Source of the DNA: Gnomoniopsis sp. IMI 355080
Lineage: Eukaryota; Ascomycota; Sordariomycetes; Diaporthales; Gnomoniaceae
NCBI GenBank assembly: GCA_027946555.1
Contig: JAPEVC010000102.1
Span: 1-64,000 of the forward strand
Length of the DNA: 64,000 nt
Direction: 5' to 3'
Part shown: positions 31,853 through 42,817 of the stretch, one piece after another
Numbering within the stretch: the stretch's first letter is position 1
Layout: each line of letters begins with the position of its first letter
Made by a program: the position numbers and the translations under genes
Notes under the pieces: model-generated
What the model saw: only the letters and a program-made list of their open reading frames with translations
Database searches by the model: none
Told to the model about the DNA's origin: nothing

Positions 31853-34001
31853 TCATGCCACAGCACCGTTCCCATAAACACCCTCCCACCTCTCTTCGAC
31901 CCCATCCACCTTGATTCGCAGGCCCACAATCTCCCTGTCCAGCTCTTCCACGTTCTTGCTCAAAGCGCCGACCTCCTCGAACCGCCGCGCCCCGCGCGCA
32001 TTCGCCACCATCTCTTTCACCATAAATCTCTGCTCCTCCAGCACGACCAAGCGTTCCCGCAGCTCCTTCTCCTCGCTCTCGAGTGCCGAAACTACCGTGC
32101 TCGCCTCACTGGCACCCGCCAGACTTGCCGTCTCTGACTCGGCCAGCTCGCCATTGCGCAGCGGCGACAGCGTGTTTTGTCGATCGTTGGCGGATAGCAA
32201 TCGTCGGTGGTTGGATGCGCTACTGCTACTGCTGTTACTTTTGAGCATCTTTGGTAGCGACTTGAGCGGCAGCATGTATGTGTGCAAGAAGGAGCTCGCG
32301 GCAGTGTAAATATTCTTCTGCAGCCGGATCTGAGTATCGCTGCCACTTGGCAGGTCGCGCAATCGCTTCGCCGCCAAGTTGTACTTGGTGAAGCTGTCCG
32401 TGAGGCGCTTGCGCAGTTTGCTGGCTTCCTGAATCTGCGCGTGCGTCGGTGGCGGTCGACTGGGGCTGAACTCGTCCTCTGGCGGCTGCAGGGCGAGCAA
32501 AGAGCGCTGAAACGAGGGCATTAGCATCTTGATGCCACGCTCAAACTGGCGCAGGGTTTCGTAGGCGCGTTGGTCAGGCGGTTTGTGTGCGACAGAAGCG
32601 GCGAAGTCTCGCTTAGAGAAAATGGTGCATTTGCAGTCGCGGCACATGCGAACGTCGATGCTGACATGGGTCCCTGTACCATTCGTTGAGGTGGTCGTGC
32701 CTGGCTTTTCTCCCTTGTCGTGTCCGGTGCCGTTGGAGACGGGCTTGTTGACATTCAGCCCTACTTCGCTCGAGCAGGCCGTTTGGGGGTCCGCGCAGAC
32801 GACACGCCCGCAGATCCGGCAGTGGTGCCTCCTGAAGGACCACGAGAACTCCTGTTGGCAGAATGGGCATCTAGGCACCTTCGCATCTTCCTCCCACGTC
32901 ACCACGGACTGCTCGATCTGCTTGCGCTGATTCTTCTGCCCTGCTAAGCTGGCAACTGGTGATAATAACCCACCTCCACTCGTGACACCCTCCTCAGGCG
33001 GGTTAGCCAGTAATTGCGTGAGTCTCGTAAGCCTCTTCTCCAACCTCTGGATGTCTAGGTTCTGCCGCTCGACTTTCCGCCTTCGTATTTCGGCAAATGT
33101 CTTTGTATGGTCTACCATGACCCCATGATGATCATTGTAACCCTCTCGCGACTTGTAGCACGTCTCGCACACCCTGCACCAGACGCCCCTGACGGGCTCA
33201 TGCACGGCCGCCCGCGATAGCTTCATCTGGTACATGGTGTGCACCTCGCAAAACAATCGCCCGCAATTCCGGCAGTTAATGTTGCCCGTCAGAGGGCCCA
33301 GGCTCTTTCCGCACGCAGGCTCAGTGCATCGGTCGTTGCCCGTCGAGCGTTGCCAATGCTTGCGTGTGACAAGCTCCTCTGGGTCGATGACGGTTTCCAA
33401 GGGGGCGCGGGGGCCAGAGGATGTGGTCGTAGGTGCGGGGATGGGTTGTGTCTCGTTGGACTCGAACACTTCGAGTCCGCGCAGCTTGGAATTGATGAGC
33501 GAAAGGGGTTGAAAGCGTTTCGCTTTGAGGACCTGCTTGTCGAACCATGTTTTGACTTCGTCTTGCTCTTCCTCGGGGAGTTCTTGGTGCAAGTCGTCGA
33601 TGTGTCGATTGAGTTGAAGGAGCGTCAGCTACGCGCACACGCACTTGTGTCAGCAAGTTTCCCCTTTGCATGGTCTCTTTTCCCAATGAACACTACGTAG
33701 AAGCACGTACCATCTCCTCCTCGCAAATCGGACACACGAGCCTCTGCCCAGCTCCAGCAGCGCCATTGGACGGAGCTCCGATGCTAATCCGCGACGCGAG
33801 ATCCTGAGGGCCAAAGTCGGGCACGGGGGTGCTCGACGAGGGCGGGGAGACAGAGACCTGGGAGTTGGACAGGGACACGGAGCTGGAGTCGGACGGCGCA
33901 TAGGGGCTTGCTGCCCTCGGAGCTCTGGAGGCAGGCTGAGGCAGGGCGAGGCCTTTGCCGCTACCGAGGACTCGGCCTCCCCCGAGCTTCCGGCCCGACA
34001 T
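31853..34001 (-). CDS. vac1: Vac1/Pep7-like FYVE protein (rabenosyn-type endosomal tether)
   Basis: Exons 34001..33711 and 33628..31853 encode 688 residues. The N-terminal C2H2-type finger is split by the intron: CPICEEEM (90-97) then LLQLNRHIDDLH. FYVE-like finger 1 spans about 198-254 (CTEPACG, CRNCGRLFCEVH, CRVCETC). FYVE finger 2 spans about 351-431 and has the basic PI3P motif RRHHCR (363-368) and the WxxD-like lead-in FSWSFRR. A C-terminal coiled coil (EEKELRERLVVLEEQRFMV) corresponds to the Rab-binding region of rabenosyn/Vac1. In yeast Vac1 binds PI3P, Rab5-type Vps21 and Vps45 to dock Golgi vesicles on endosomes. Oddities: a Gly/Thr-rich loop of about 35 residues sits inside FYVE 2, and the first 85 residues are Ser/Pro-rich. 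The gene is divergent from met8. Confidence 0.92.
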
Positions 34002-34613
34002 GATGGGGGACGACGGGCGAGAAGCGGGCGAGGCGCTGATGATGGGTGAAGATGGATGGTGAAGGCTACAGGGGTTGGTTGGTGGTGGTTTCTTTCGCTG
34101 GCGGGGTGGCGGGTCGGTAGGAGCAGGAGGGACGGGTCAGAGACATTCTTGTGCGCCCTGGCAAGAAGTATCAATGACAGTCCGGTACGATGTCTGCTTC
34201 CGGCCAAAGAGGGTTTGCAGTTGTGGTGTTTGGATCAGGCTGGCCGGGCGTGGTAGGTTGTTTGGAATGGGACCTGACATGTCTGAGGGCACTGTAACCT
34301 TGAACCATGCCGTCTTTCCCGCTGCTGGTGTCCATGGTGGAGGCCTGGTAGCCCTGGTAAGACAGCCGACGATAAGCAAGTACTTAAGTTTGGGCGAAAT
34401 CACTAAGCAACTCTGAGGTCACTCCTTATGACATCTACCACGGCTATCCCGGAGCGACCGACATGCTTATCGTTATCTCAGCTTCGATGACTGACTTCCA
34501 TGCAACCGCTATATATTCTGAATAATCGTGACCTCATATCCCATTTTCGTTTACAAGTTCCCATACTTTGGTCTCATTCTCATGTCTTTTCCTACAATTT
34601 AAATTAGGCTATC
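34002..34613. other. divergent promoter region of vac1 and met8
   Basis: This 612-bp region has no gene. The met8 side is AT-rich near 34500-34610. No specific operator was recognised. Confidence 0.55.
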
Positions 34614-35448
34614 ATGGGTGAAAAAGAGGAAGAATTTCCAAAAGTCCAGGGCGGCGGCAGCCTCATCCTCGCCTGGCAAATCAAGGGCAAGAAAGTCCTC
34701 ATCGTGGGTGGCGGCGAGGTGAGTTCATGCCAATTTTTGTCCTATAATCTCACAATTACTCACTCATATCCAGGTTGCAGCAGGCCGCATCCTCAATTGC
34801 CTCAATGCGGACGCCACCGTAACTGTGGTTTGCCCCGCCTCCGGCCTCAACCCGGAAGTCGCTCACCGCGTCGCCCAAGGTCAAGTCACCCACGTCGACC
34901 GAGTCTTTCAACCCTCCGACCTCGACGATCCGGCCATCTCCCTCGTCATGACAGCCATCGACGACCCTGTCGCCTCCACCGAGATCTGGCAGCTGTGCAA
35001 GCAGCGCCGCATTGCCGCCAACATTGCTGACGTGCCCCCCGAATGCGACTTTTACTTTGGCTCCGTGCACCGCGACGGGCCGCTGCAGATTATGGTCAGC
35101 ACGAATGGCAAGGGCCCACGCCTGGCGGCCCAGATCCGGCAGAGGATTGCGAATGAGTTGCCGCGCAATGCGGGCGCGGCGGTTGAGAAGGTTGGGCGGT
35201 TGAGGGCCATGTTGAGGAAGATCGAGCCTGGGAAAGGGGAGGCGATTCCGAGGAGGATGGGCTGGATGATTCGTGTGAGTGATCATTTCAGCTGGGAGAC
35301 ATTTTGTGACCTTGACGAGGAGGACATGGCGAATTTGTTGAGATTTTATCCCGATGAGGTGCCCGATTTGGAGACGCTCAAGCTGATGCGGGAGGTGCCT
35401 GAGTACTGGGAGTTTGATGGAAGTTTTGGTTTCTCAGTAGGTTGCTGA
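34614..35448 (+). CDS. met8: precorrin-2 dehydrogenase / sirohydrochlorin ferrochelatase (siroheme synthesis)
   Basis: Exons 34614..34718 and 34774..35448 encode 259 residues. The NAD-binding Rossmann loop KVLIVGGGEVAAGRILNCL spans the splice junction (about residues 28-46). It is followed by VCPASGLNPEV and by MTAIDDP, which holds the Asp at the catalytic position of Met8p. A C-terminal helical dimerisation segment contains GKGPRLAAQIRQRI and NAGAAVEKVGRLR. Length and order match yeast Met8p, which oxidises precorrin-2 and inserts iron to give siroheme for sulfite and nitrite reductases. It is presumably cytosolic. There is no fused methyltransferase domain, so SUMT activity must be encoded elsewhere. 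The intron is short (55 nt). Confidence 0.94.
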
Positions 35449-35802
35449 AGACACGGTGTGCTACTGATTTGAGGTTGTGATGGGAAAACACAAAAAGTAC
35501 ATGAGATTGACGGGCTTCCTCCTCTTTGTTTTGGCTGCATGTCGGAAAGGTGCTCTTGGATGTTGCACATGGGACTGAGGGTCTCGGGAAAACTTTTATT
35601 AGATGCGATACCCAGGCTGGCATTATACAGGCGTTTCGGTCTTGCTCAACATCAAGGTGTCGTGAACGTGTATCACTGTTCGAAGCGACACTTGGGCGTG
35701 TCCTCACACGAAAAATATACTGATATTCTCCTTCAAAACTCTTGCCACCTGCCAGAAAGCATGGCAGTGGGGACACGCCTCGTAAATGGTCACTGGCGTC
35801 AA

Positions 35803-35815
35803 CCCCCCCCCCCCC
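35803..35815. repeat. poly-C homopolymer
   Basis: An uninterrupted run of 13 C, about 80 bp left of the tRNA-like element. Confidence 0.85.
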
Positions 35816-35897
35816 GTCTCCCTTTCAGTTGTCCTTGGCACTACACCTTATAACACTCAACATCCCATTCCATTCAAGCCGATGACGGAATCAGAGG

Positions 35898-36033
35898 GTG
35901 TGCGTAGTCTAATGGTTTGCAGCCCCGAAAAACAACAAGCTGGCACCGCGCTACTGTCTAGGAAACTGGGTGACGCGACTGGCTAGCCGAGTATTCGCAA
36001 GGTGAATCCGTGGTTCGAATCCCGGGCGTGCAC
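35898..36033 (+). tRNA. degenerate tRNA-like element (box A + box B), possible pseudo-tRNA
   Basis: TAGTCTAATGG at 35905-35915 fits the pol III box A consensus and GGTTCGAATCC at 36012-36022 fits box B. The seven bases before box A (35898-35904, GTGTGCG) pair with CGTGCAC at 36027-36033 over seven positions, two of them G-T. A TTTT run follows near 36053. Against a working tRNA, the T-stem needs a bulge, the D-stem pairs poorly, and I cannot find an anticodon loop with T33. The 96 bases between the boxes would also need a long intron. I read it as a tRNA pseudogene or tRNA-derived (SINE-like) fragment. The amino acid is not assignable. Confidence 0.35.
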
Positions 36034-36267
36034 GATTCCCGAGGCCCTTGTCTTTTGTTGTTCTTTCGCTGATCTCTTTTTGTCACGAGAGAGGAACTTT
36101 GTGGGGAGACGGATTTCTTGACCTTGATCTATTTACATCTGTTTGTGCATACTTTTTGTACTGGTTGGCGCACACAGGTGGCGTCTAAAATCTACAGCGA
36201 AGGTTGACAGGGAGTGACCTCTATGGTAGAAGCCTGCCTGATCCCATATATACAAGCCACAGCTTAC

Positions 36268-37321
36268 TTACAAGTTGTAAGTGTAAGCGTTGATGCTAAT
36301 AGTGTCCACGGACCAAGTTACACCGCCGTCAGAGGAAGCGAGTCCAGATGAGGTAGCCTCGTTAAGGCTGAGGGTGTCGCCAAAGGCCGAGTCAGCCTTG
36401 TCAAGCACGATCGTGGTAGACAAATACTCTGCAACAATGATTGGTTAGAAAAGCTTTGCTAAAACCACACAAGGTCGTCCGAAGGAAAAGAAGCAGTATG
36501 GCTTACTGTGCGCATTCACGGATCCATCGCAGCCCTCCTCCTGGCACTCGCAAGCGGTTCCCCATCCCTGAGCGTATCCGGACGCTTTTGGAAGAAAAAA
36601 GTCAGCGGATTCCAGCCCGTGCGGTGTGATAAAACTTGGCTAATAACTTACTCGACGAGAACTTGGAGACGACTTCGCCGTCCACGGTGACGGTCTGGTC
36701 GTACTGAGAGGTTGCGTCGTTATAGACATCTGGTAAATTTCCACATTAGGGCATGCTGATTCACGAAGTAATACTTTGTTGCTCTTACAAGAGATCAAAA
36801 GATGATCGCCCTCACTGACAGGAGCCATCGTGCCACCATTCTGAGTACCTGCCCCTATTGTTAGCACACGCACATTCAACCACGCAAAAACACCTTGTAG
36901 AGCACCACCACTCACCACTGTACGTGCTCGCAACAGTGCACCACTGCCCAATCTCACCACCACACTCACTAAAATCAACAACAATGTCAGCAAAACATCA
37001 CCCGCCAACGTAAATAAATCACCAACAACATTTTTTGTTTCCCCCCACAAGAAGCAAAGAAACTTACGTCTGCGGGTCCGCGAGCGAGTCCGTGTACGCC
37101 TGAATTAGATCACCGTTGCTAGTCGACATACCCGGCCACAAGGACAGAAAAGACTTGTGCTGGCTCTGCACAGCGGGCAGGACGAGGGTCGTATTGGCAG
37201 CCCGGATGAAGGAGCCGTCGGCCACGGGGCCGAGGGAGAAGTACGGGCCGAAGCCGACGGTGTCTGCGCGAGTGAGAGCGAGGGTAGCGGCGAAAGCCGT
37301 GGCGGAGGCGAGTTTGAACAT
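36268..37321 (-). CDS. orphan secreted protein, six exons
   Basis: Six exons (37321..37068, 36968..36916, 36854..36789, 36729..36652, 36584..36507, 36428..36268) give 229 residues with every GT-AG junction in phase. The signal peptide is MFKLASATAFAATLALTRA. The mature protein is rich in Gly, Ser, Thr, Asp and aromatics, with alternating patterns suggesting a beta-sandwich. Landmarks include VGFGPYFSLGP, LSLWPGMSTSNGDLIQ and SEGDHLLISYVYN. It also has GYAQGWGTACECQEEGCDGS with three close cysteines, plus an earlier CGGEIGQWC pair. Fungal secreted hypothetical proteins with a WPGM..NGDL-type motif exist, but I cannot name a function; a lectin-like or glucanase-like fold is only a guess. The start was chosen at the ATG giving the signal peptide. 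Exons as short as 53, 66 and 78 nt would be easy to miss. Confidence 0.82.
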
Positions 37322-38725
37322 CGTTGCTATTGCAATTTCTTTTGTTTCTTTTCGGACAGTTGTTACTGGGCGTAGTGAGCTGGATTGTAGGAGAAGATAG
37401 ATCGAACCGGCCGGGATAAAAGAACGGAAAAAAGTTTGGGCAGCTAAAGAGTGTCTGGTGCAAGGCTGAGGAGGTTTGAACAAAGGATGATTGGAAACTA
37501 CGCAGCGAGCACGAGAGGTCATATACTTAAGTTATATCTCATGTAGAAATGGAAGCCTCAAAAAAGTCTACAATGTCAGACCACGTCCTTGGGTCTAGTT
37601 CCAATTCCCACTAGTTCGGTAACGGCCCATTATGCCAGAATGATTCGTGCAATTACTGGGTCTCATAAGGCCGTTTCACAAAACGGAGAATGTTTATGTG
37701 CCTCGCTTGCAGGTTAGATCTGCGGTCTTCCCGAGACACCCTTGGCTTTGAGCCATTCAACAACTGCTCATCCGGTTGCGACGAGTGGAATAATTGCTAG
37801 ATAGACTACTCATGTACACTGTTAGGCGGCCCGTGAGAATCCACTACAATCACACTACCCTAAATTCAAGAAATGAACATACCCAGGCAGGAAGCAAGAT
37901 GAGGCGTCTCCAGAGCAATGCTTGCCAAGAAAGTTCCGAACACTTTTATGGGCCCCCCTTTTTCGCTAGTTCACCCTGTCATTTATAAAAGAAGCATACT
38001 TTCAGTATGGTAACTCAACCTGTAACTGACCAGACGGTTGTAGGCAGTGCGATTCATAAAGGCGATGTCATTCGCGAGCTGTCATGACAAAGACCCAAAT
38101 CTCTTTTGATTTCCAAAAAGTTTGCTTAATAAATGATGCTGGGTGCTGAGTACCTCGCCACGTCGTCACTCTTTGTATGTATACCTGAGAAGATACTATC
38201 GTTCTTCAGATTCAAATGGGCAAAGCAAATTGCAAATTATTTTGATTTCTTAATACAAAGCCGTCGTGTTCCTAGATATCCCATTCCAATTCACAGCGTC
38301 TTGAAAGTTTACTACCAAAGCCGTGATTCCCACTTTGCAGCCACCATCGTGATCAGTTCCGAGGCTTGAGGCTCCATAAAGCGTTGCAAGGACGAGAAAA
38401 AGCCCGAAAATATCGTAAGGGAATGCAAAGCTTTTGAATCCCTTGAAATGGTATGAGTATTAAAGTTTCTATGAACAGCCCAAAGAACCAGCTATATAGC
38501 TGCGGTAATCCACCAATTGGCTCCAAGTGATGAGTGAGCAGCCTGGATCTCACAACACAACCATAGCGCCTTATAATGCCATTAAAAAAAACATGCTACA
38601 CCTGTGATTAAGCGAAATAGAGGAGCGCCAAAGTATGAGACAAGTATAAAGAAATGCAAAGGGTGATTGGGACCAGAGACTACCTAGGTAATCGGCATAT
38701 GTCTCTGTAAGCACCACATCTCGGT
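37322..38725. other. intergenic region, promoter of the orphan secreted gene
   Basis: AT-rich, especially 37960-38680, with no reading frame of substance. A TACCTAGGTA palindrome lies at 38681-38690, just downstream of the chitinase gene. Confidence 0.55.
38681..38690. repeat. TACCTAGGTA palindrome, copy 3
   Basis: A perfect 10-bp palindrome, 36 bp beyond the stop codon of the chitinase gene. Confidence 0.8.
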
Positions 38726-40316
38726 TTAGTGGCATGAGGACCACCAGTCACTGTAGTAGATACAAGTGTAAGGGCTGGCACATGTCGTCGAGCCTGTATA
38801 GCCAATGCCACCACACTGTCCCCATTCTGCAACAGCTGTACCAGTGGCAGCTGGAGCCGTGGTTCTGAAACGGTGTTAGACTTGTCTTCCTTGGATCGCT
38901 ATGCAGCCTCACAAATTCCAAGAAATTGGGAGATCCGACTTACATTGTGGTAGTTGGTTCCACGGTGGTAATAGTGGTCAAAGTCGTCGTAGGTTCTGTG
39001 GTCGCGGTTTCTGTGGTTGTGGGCACTGCGGTCGCGGTTGTAGTTGTGGAAGGATCAGCTCCTGACCCCAGATCAGCCACAATTTCAGCCAAGTAACCGG
39101 TGTTTTCGTAGAGCTGGCTCATGTCCCACATCATCACGCCTCCGAAGCTGGAGAAGGTCTCGCTGTACTGGATGGCTGCTTCAAGAGTGCTTCCCGTGGT
39201 GTATCCGGATCCTGCTGCTCCCGTGTTGGCAGGAATGCCCATAAGTACTTTGACATTTGGGTTTGCGCTGACAGTCTTGGCCCAGGTATCCCAGGTATCA
39301 AAGTTGTAGTTATTCTGGGTCGTCGTCCCAGGAACGTAGCTGTTGACGCCACAATAATTGTTGTAGAATTGGACCTGGATCCAATCAAAGTACACTGCGC
39401 CATCAAGCATGTCGTTGTCGGCCGCGTCTGGGTAAGGGCATTGAGGAGCGGCACTGAGATAGTATTCCTTGTCTCCTGCCGCGGTGGCGGCATCCATCAG
39501 CGTGCGTAGCTCCTCTCCAAAAGAGGCCATGTTCGAAGTCGTTGACTCAAAGTCAAAATCGAATCCATCAACGACGGCACTACCGAATGGTCTATTGACA
39601 CTGCTGCCGGATTGCTCTGGGCCGAACATGGCCCAAACATTTTGAGCGGCGGTGACAGCGGCAGAGGCAGAACTGAAGCCACCTTCTGTATACGTTGCTC
39701 CGCCAATGCTCAGCATGATGGTCTTTCGGTACGTATCTTGACATAGTTGAATATCGGTTCTAGAAGAATGTCAATTTCTGGGCTCTTGCTTTGTGAAGTG
39801 AAAGGAGAGTACTCACTCGAGCTGCGGGCAATCAAGCAATTCGGTGCCTGTAAATGTAGTGCAGTTGTCTCCGGCATTGGCGAAATTCACAATTGGAGTG
39901 GAGATTGCATCCAGGAAGGCGAGAGGGATGATCTACAAAGGTTTTCAGGTTAGGGCGCAGTCGTTGTTGCAAAGTCTTTGGTATAATACTCACGTCAATG
40001 CTTGTATCTGGGGTACCTATGTTAGCTGTCGGCGTCCATGATCTTTGGGAATCTCAAAAGCAGCAATCAGAACTTACTCGAACAGTAGTAAGATAGTCTC
40101 TCCTGAGAGCTGGACTGCCCGTACGAATTTTGACCTGTCGATCACACTTGGTCAGTGGGTCTTGGTCTATAGCACGTGTAGATAGATATTCACTATGAAC
40201 TAACCCCAGTAGACGGCAACATTGGTACTTGACGATGCACTGAAGCCTGCATTCACCAAAGGAACGGATGCGGCCGCCATGATGGCCAAGTGCTGGAATA
40301 CGCTGTGTCGAGCCAT
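38726..40316 (-). CDS. secreted GH18 chitinase with C-terminal CBM1
   Basis: Six exons (40316..40205, 40134..40078, 40016..39994, 39932..39817, 39759..38944, 38864..38726) encode 420 residues. A signal peptide ends near VPLVNA and is followed by VAVYWGQNSYGQ, the first barrel strand of class III/GH18 plant-type chitinases. IDIIPLAFLDAI and MLSIGGATY follow. The catalytic signature DGFDFDFE has Asp167, Asp170, Asp172 and acid/base Glu174. The barrel closes with GVMMWDMSQL. A Thr/Pro linker of about 45 residues leads to a fungal-type CBM1 (about 385-420) with WGQCGGIGYTG, CASPYTC and YYSDWWSSCH. It cleaves chitin; the CBM1 suggests anchoring to cellulose or chitin. The last exon, holding the CBM1, follows an intron whose donor overlaps the in-frame stop, so an unspliced message ends just before the CBM. 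Exon 3 is only 23 nt. Confidence 0.93.
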
Positions 40317-42817
40317 GGTGAAGAAAATGGACAAGATGTCTTGGCGGGATAGTAGTAGGTGGTCTCAGCCTCTCAGTCGTCACACAAAACTCATTCGAAA
40401 CTCGACGGCGAGGATCTCTTTTGTATTCGACTGTCTAGAGGTATGAAAGACCTTATGACTGCTCGACGGCTTCCAAGGAGAAAAATTCCAAACGTCTCGG
40501 CATCTTGATTCCGCACAGCCTGACGTTGTGACTTGTCTTTTTTGCCCTTCAGTCACTGCATTCCACCCCGTGGCACCTTCCTCTCTCCCTTGTGTAAGAT
40601 TTCCAACCCACAAAATACAAGGAAGCCGCCACATAGTCCCACGCACATAGCAAGGCCGATGACATGGGAACTGGCCTCTTAGATCGAACATCCGGGCCTC
40701 AGAAATGGTGTAAGTATCATCGGGCCTGCTCTTATGGTACCAAACCTCCAGACAAGCTGCTCATTGGGACTTCAAATCACCGAGATAGGGCTCTATCACC
40801 AGACAAGAAACAATGGAACGTTGATAATGCAAAGAAATAGTCTGTGACTTGCAGGTTTCGATATTGATAGACTGCTTCCAGCACGTGGTATTGGTTAAAT
40901 CCTGGAAATTGCGATCTTGTGGCACACCTTCACCGCAGCACTTGCAAGGGTTGGATTTGTTCATTTTTTTTTTCACTCTTTCTTCCCTTTGCTGGGGGTT
41001 TCGCCGGTCCGAAATTAGTCAAGAAGAATCTCCTATGGGCCTGTGTGTTCATCTGGTCTTCAGCCTACCGCCGAGTCGATGGCCAACGCTCCCTAATCTA
41101 CGCGGTCCAGCCCTCCAAATGTCATCTGCATGTCTCAACCAACCGATCATCTGCGCCACTTCTTCACGTGCAGCTGTTCGTCGATTCTATAATAAGCCAC
41201 GCGGCAGCTACCGCCTCGCATACCGGCCTGTCCAACCCCCTTGCATGCCACTCAGTTTCCTGTTTTGGTCTAGGTTGCGGTCCAGTCTCATGAGCAGCTA
41301 GTTTGTGGGTAAATCTGCCAGTGTCTCTCAGTCATTGGTAGACAATTTTACGTATGAGCAACTGCTTGAATCGGCTCAAGACTAAATATGCATAACTCGA
41401 TGCACTGGACCCTGATAGAGACTGACCATGTGTTGAGTAGATGGAAGACGTGACTTGTTACCATCAAGAGTACGTGATGCACCAGACGCGCGTTCATAAA
41501 CATACCGAATAGGTAGAAAGGGGCACAAGGTTGATGTCCCGGTCTATATTCTCAATTGTAGAACCACTCTTAGGAAGACGTGAGGTGTCTAGGGTTTCAA
41601 ATCCAAATACCAAGAGATGGCTCTCCTTGGATGAATGAGGACCGGTGGTCAATACCTAGGTAGCCATATCATTCGTGACTTCACTCGCTTTCTGAGTCTG
41701 AGATTGCCCAGCGCAACTCCAATATCAGCCAGGTCGCCAGGATGCTGTCTAGGGCTGGCAATCTGAACGCACAGGTGCAACGTTGCTCTCAAAACCTGAT
41801 ACCCGAATTCTGTGGGTCGTCAGACTCACGACCCAGGCTTACAGAGTGGGGTGACCTGACCGTTGCAGTGTTAATAAGGGATGTGTATGACATTTGAAAG
41901 ACAACTATACCCACCGATCTAAATCATTCGACAACCTGCCCGATTTTCAGAATAGCAAATGAATGGCAGAAAGGTGTCTATCTCTCGAGCACCCTTGGCT
42001 GCCATGCACATGGGCGGAGCATCAATGTAACGCCATTCAGAAGCCCATCGGCTGTATGTATGCTTCGTGGAGACGGTAATCGCGAATAGCGAAATCAGTT
42101 GAAGTGCAACACAGAAGTGCAACACAGTGACAGAAGGAATGACGACGGTCGACCAGTAAAAAGGATACCTTGGCACCTGCAGGTGGCGGAGCCCCAACAC
42201 GTACACAATCACATGCCCAACGGCATCGAACGTGCTTGTGATTGGGGATTCTATACTAAGGGACAATGAAAATAATGAAAGCATCAAGCCGACATTGCTT
42301 TTATGCGAGCTGCCTCGAAGACGGTCTTGAGACAAAAAGACTACTTGTGCCATGTATATGAATCTCTTCTGACTTGTCATGCGATTTCTGGCTAAGCTAC
42401 ACCATTTTGTTCATGATTTGAAAGCTGTCAAGGTTAATCAAGCTTAGGCTTGGGGTATGTGATGACTGCGGTTTTAAATGATACTTTGCAGAAAAGGATT
42501 CTTGACTCCCGTGTATAGACACAGCGCCTGAACTCCGACAGCTGAAGACTATCAGTGCTACAATAATTCGTGTTCATGAACGTTGAACACACCTCGTACC
42601 CCATGTTTCTCTAATCCAAGACCTCGGCAAAAATCTCGTGGTCGAGCCGATCCTCCATCTCTTCATCCTCCACCTCGATACGATCTTGAGAATTTACTGC
42701 AATATCTCTACCACTCCGTGAAAATCCAGGCGGTGACCGACACCGGCGCAAGGGACATCCATTTCCCTCCCAGTCTGCTGCCGTACCGCGGTTGAACATC
42801 CCAGGATCTCGAAGCAT
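40317..42817. other. 2.5-kb intergenic region
   Basis: This is the chitinase promoter on the left and the 3' flank of the second GNAT on the right. A hydrophobic reading frame on the - strand (42380-41919) has no motif or partner exons and is not called. It also contains a TACCTAGGTA palindrome (41653) and a 13-bp tandem GAAGTGCAACACA pair near 42101-42126. Confidence 0.5.
41653..41662. repeat. TACCTAGGTA palindrome, copy 4
   Basis: A perfect 10-bp palindrome in the gap between the chitinase and the second GNAT gene. Like copy 1, it is followed by GCC. Confidence 0.8.

Larger units (their letters stand above)
35449..36267. other. intergenic region between convergent genes, with poly-C tract and tRNA-like element
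   Basis: This 3' flank of met8 contains a C13 run (35803-35815) and the box A/box B element at 35898-36033. No protein-coding signal was found. Confidence 0.55.

Noticed and set aside
35971..36033. Second possible tRNA-like fold starting at GTGACGC
   Set aside because: Too short (63 nt), needs a bulge in the acceptor stem and lacks T33; the outer box A/box B pairing is better supported.
41919..42380. - strand frame of 153 codons with hydrophobic stretches
   Set aside because: No family motif, no upstream or downstream exons that extend it, and it lies in low-information intergenic DNA; hydrophobic chance frames are common.
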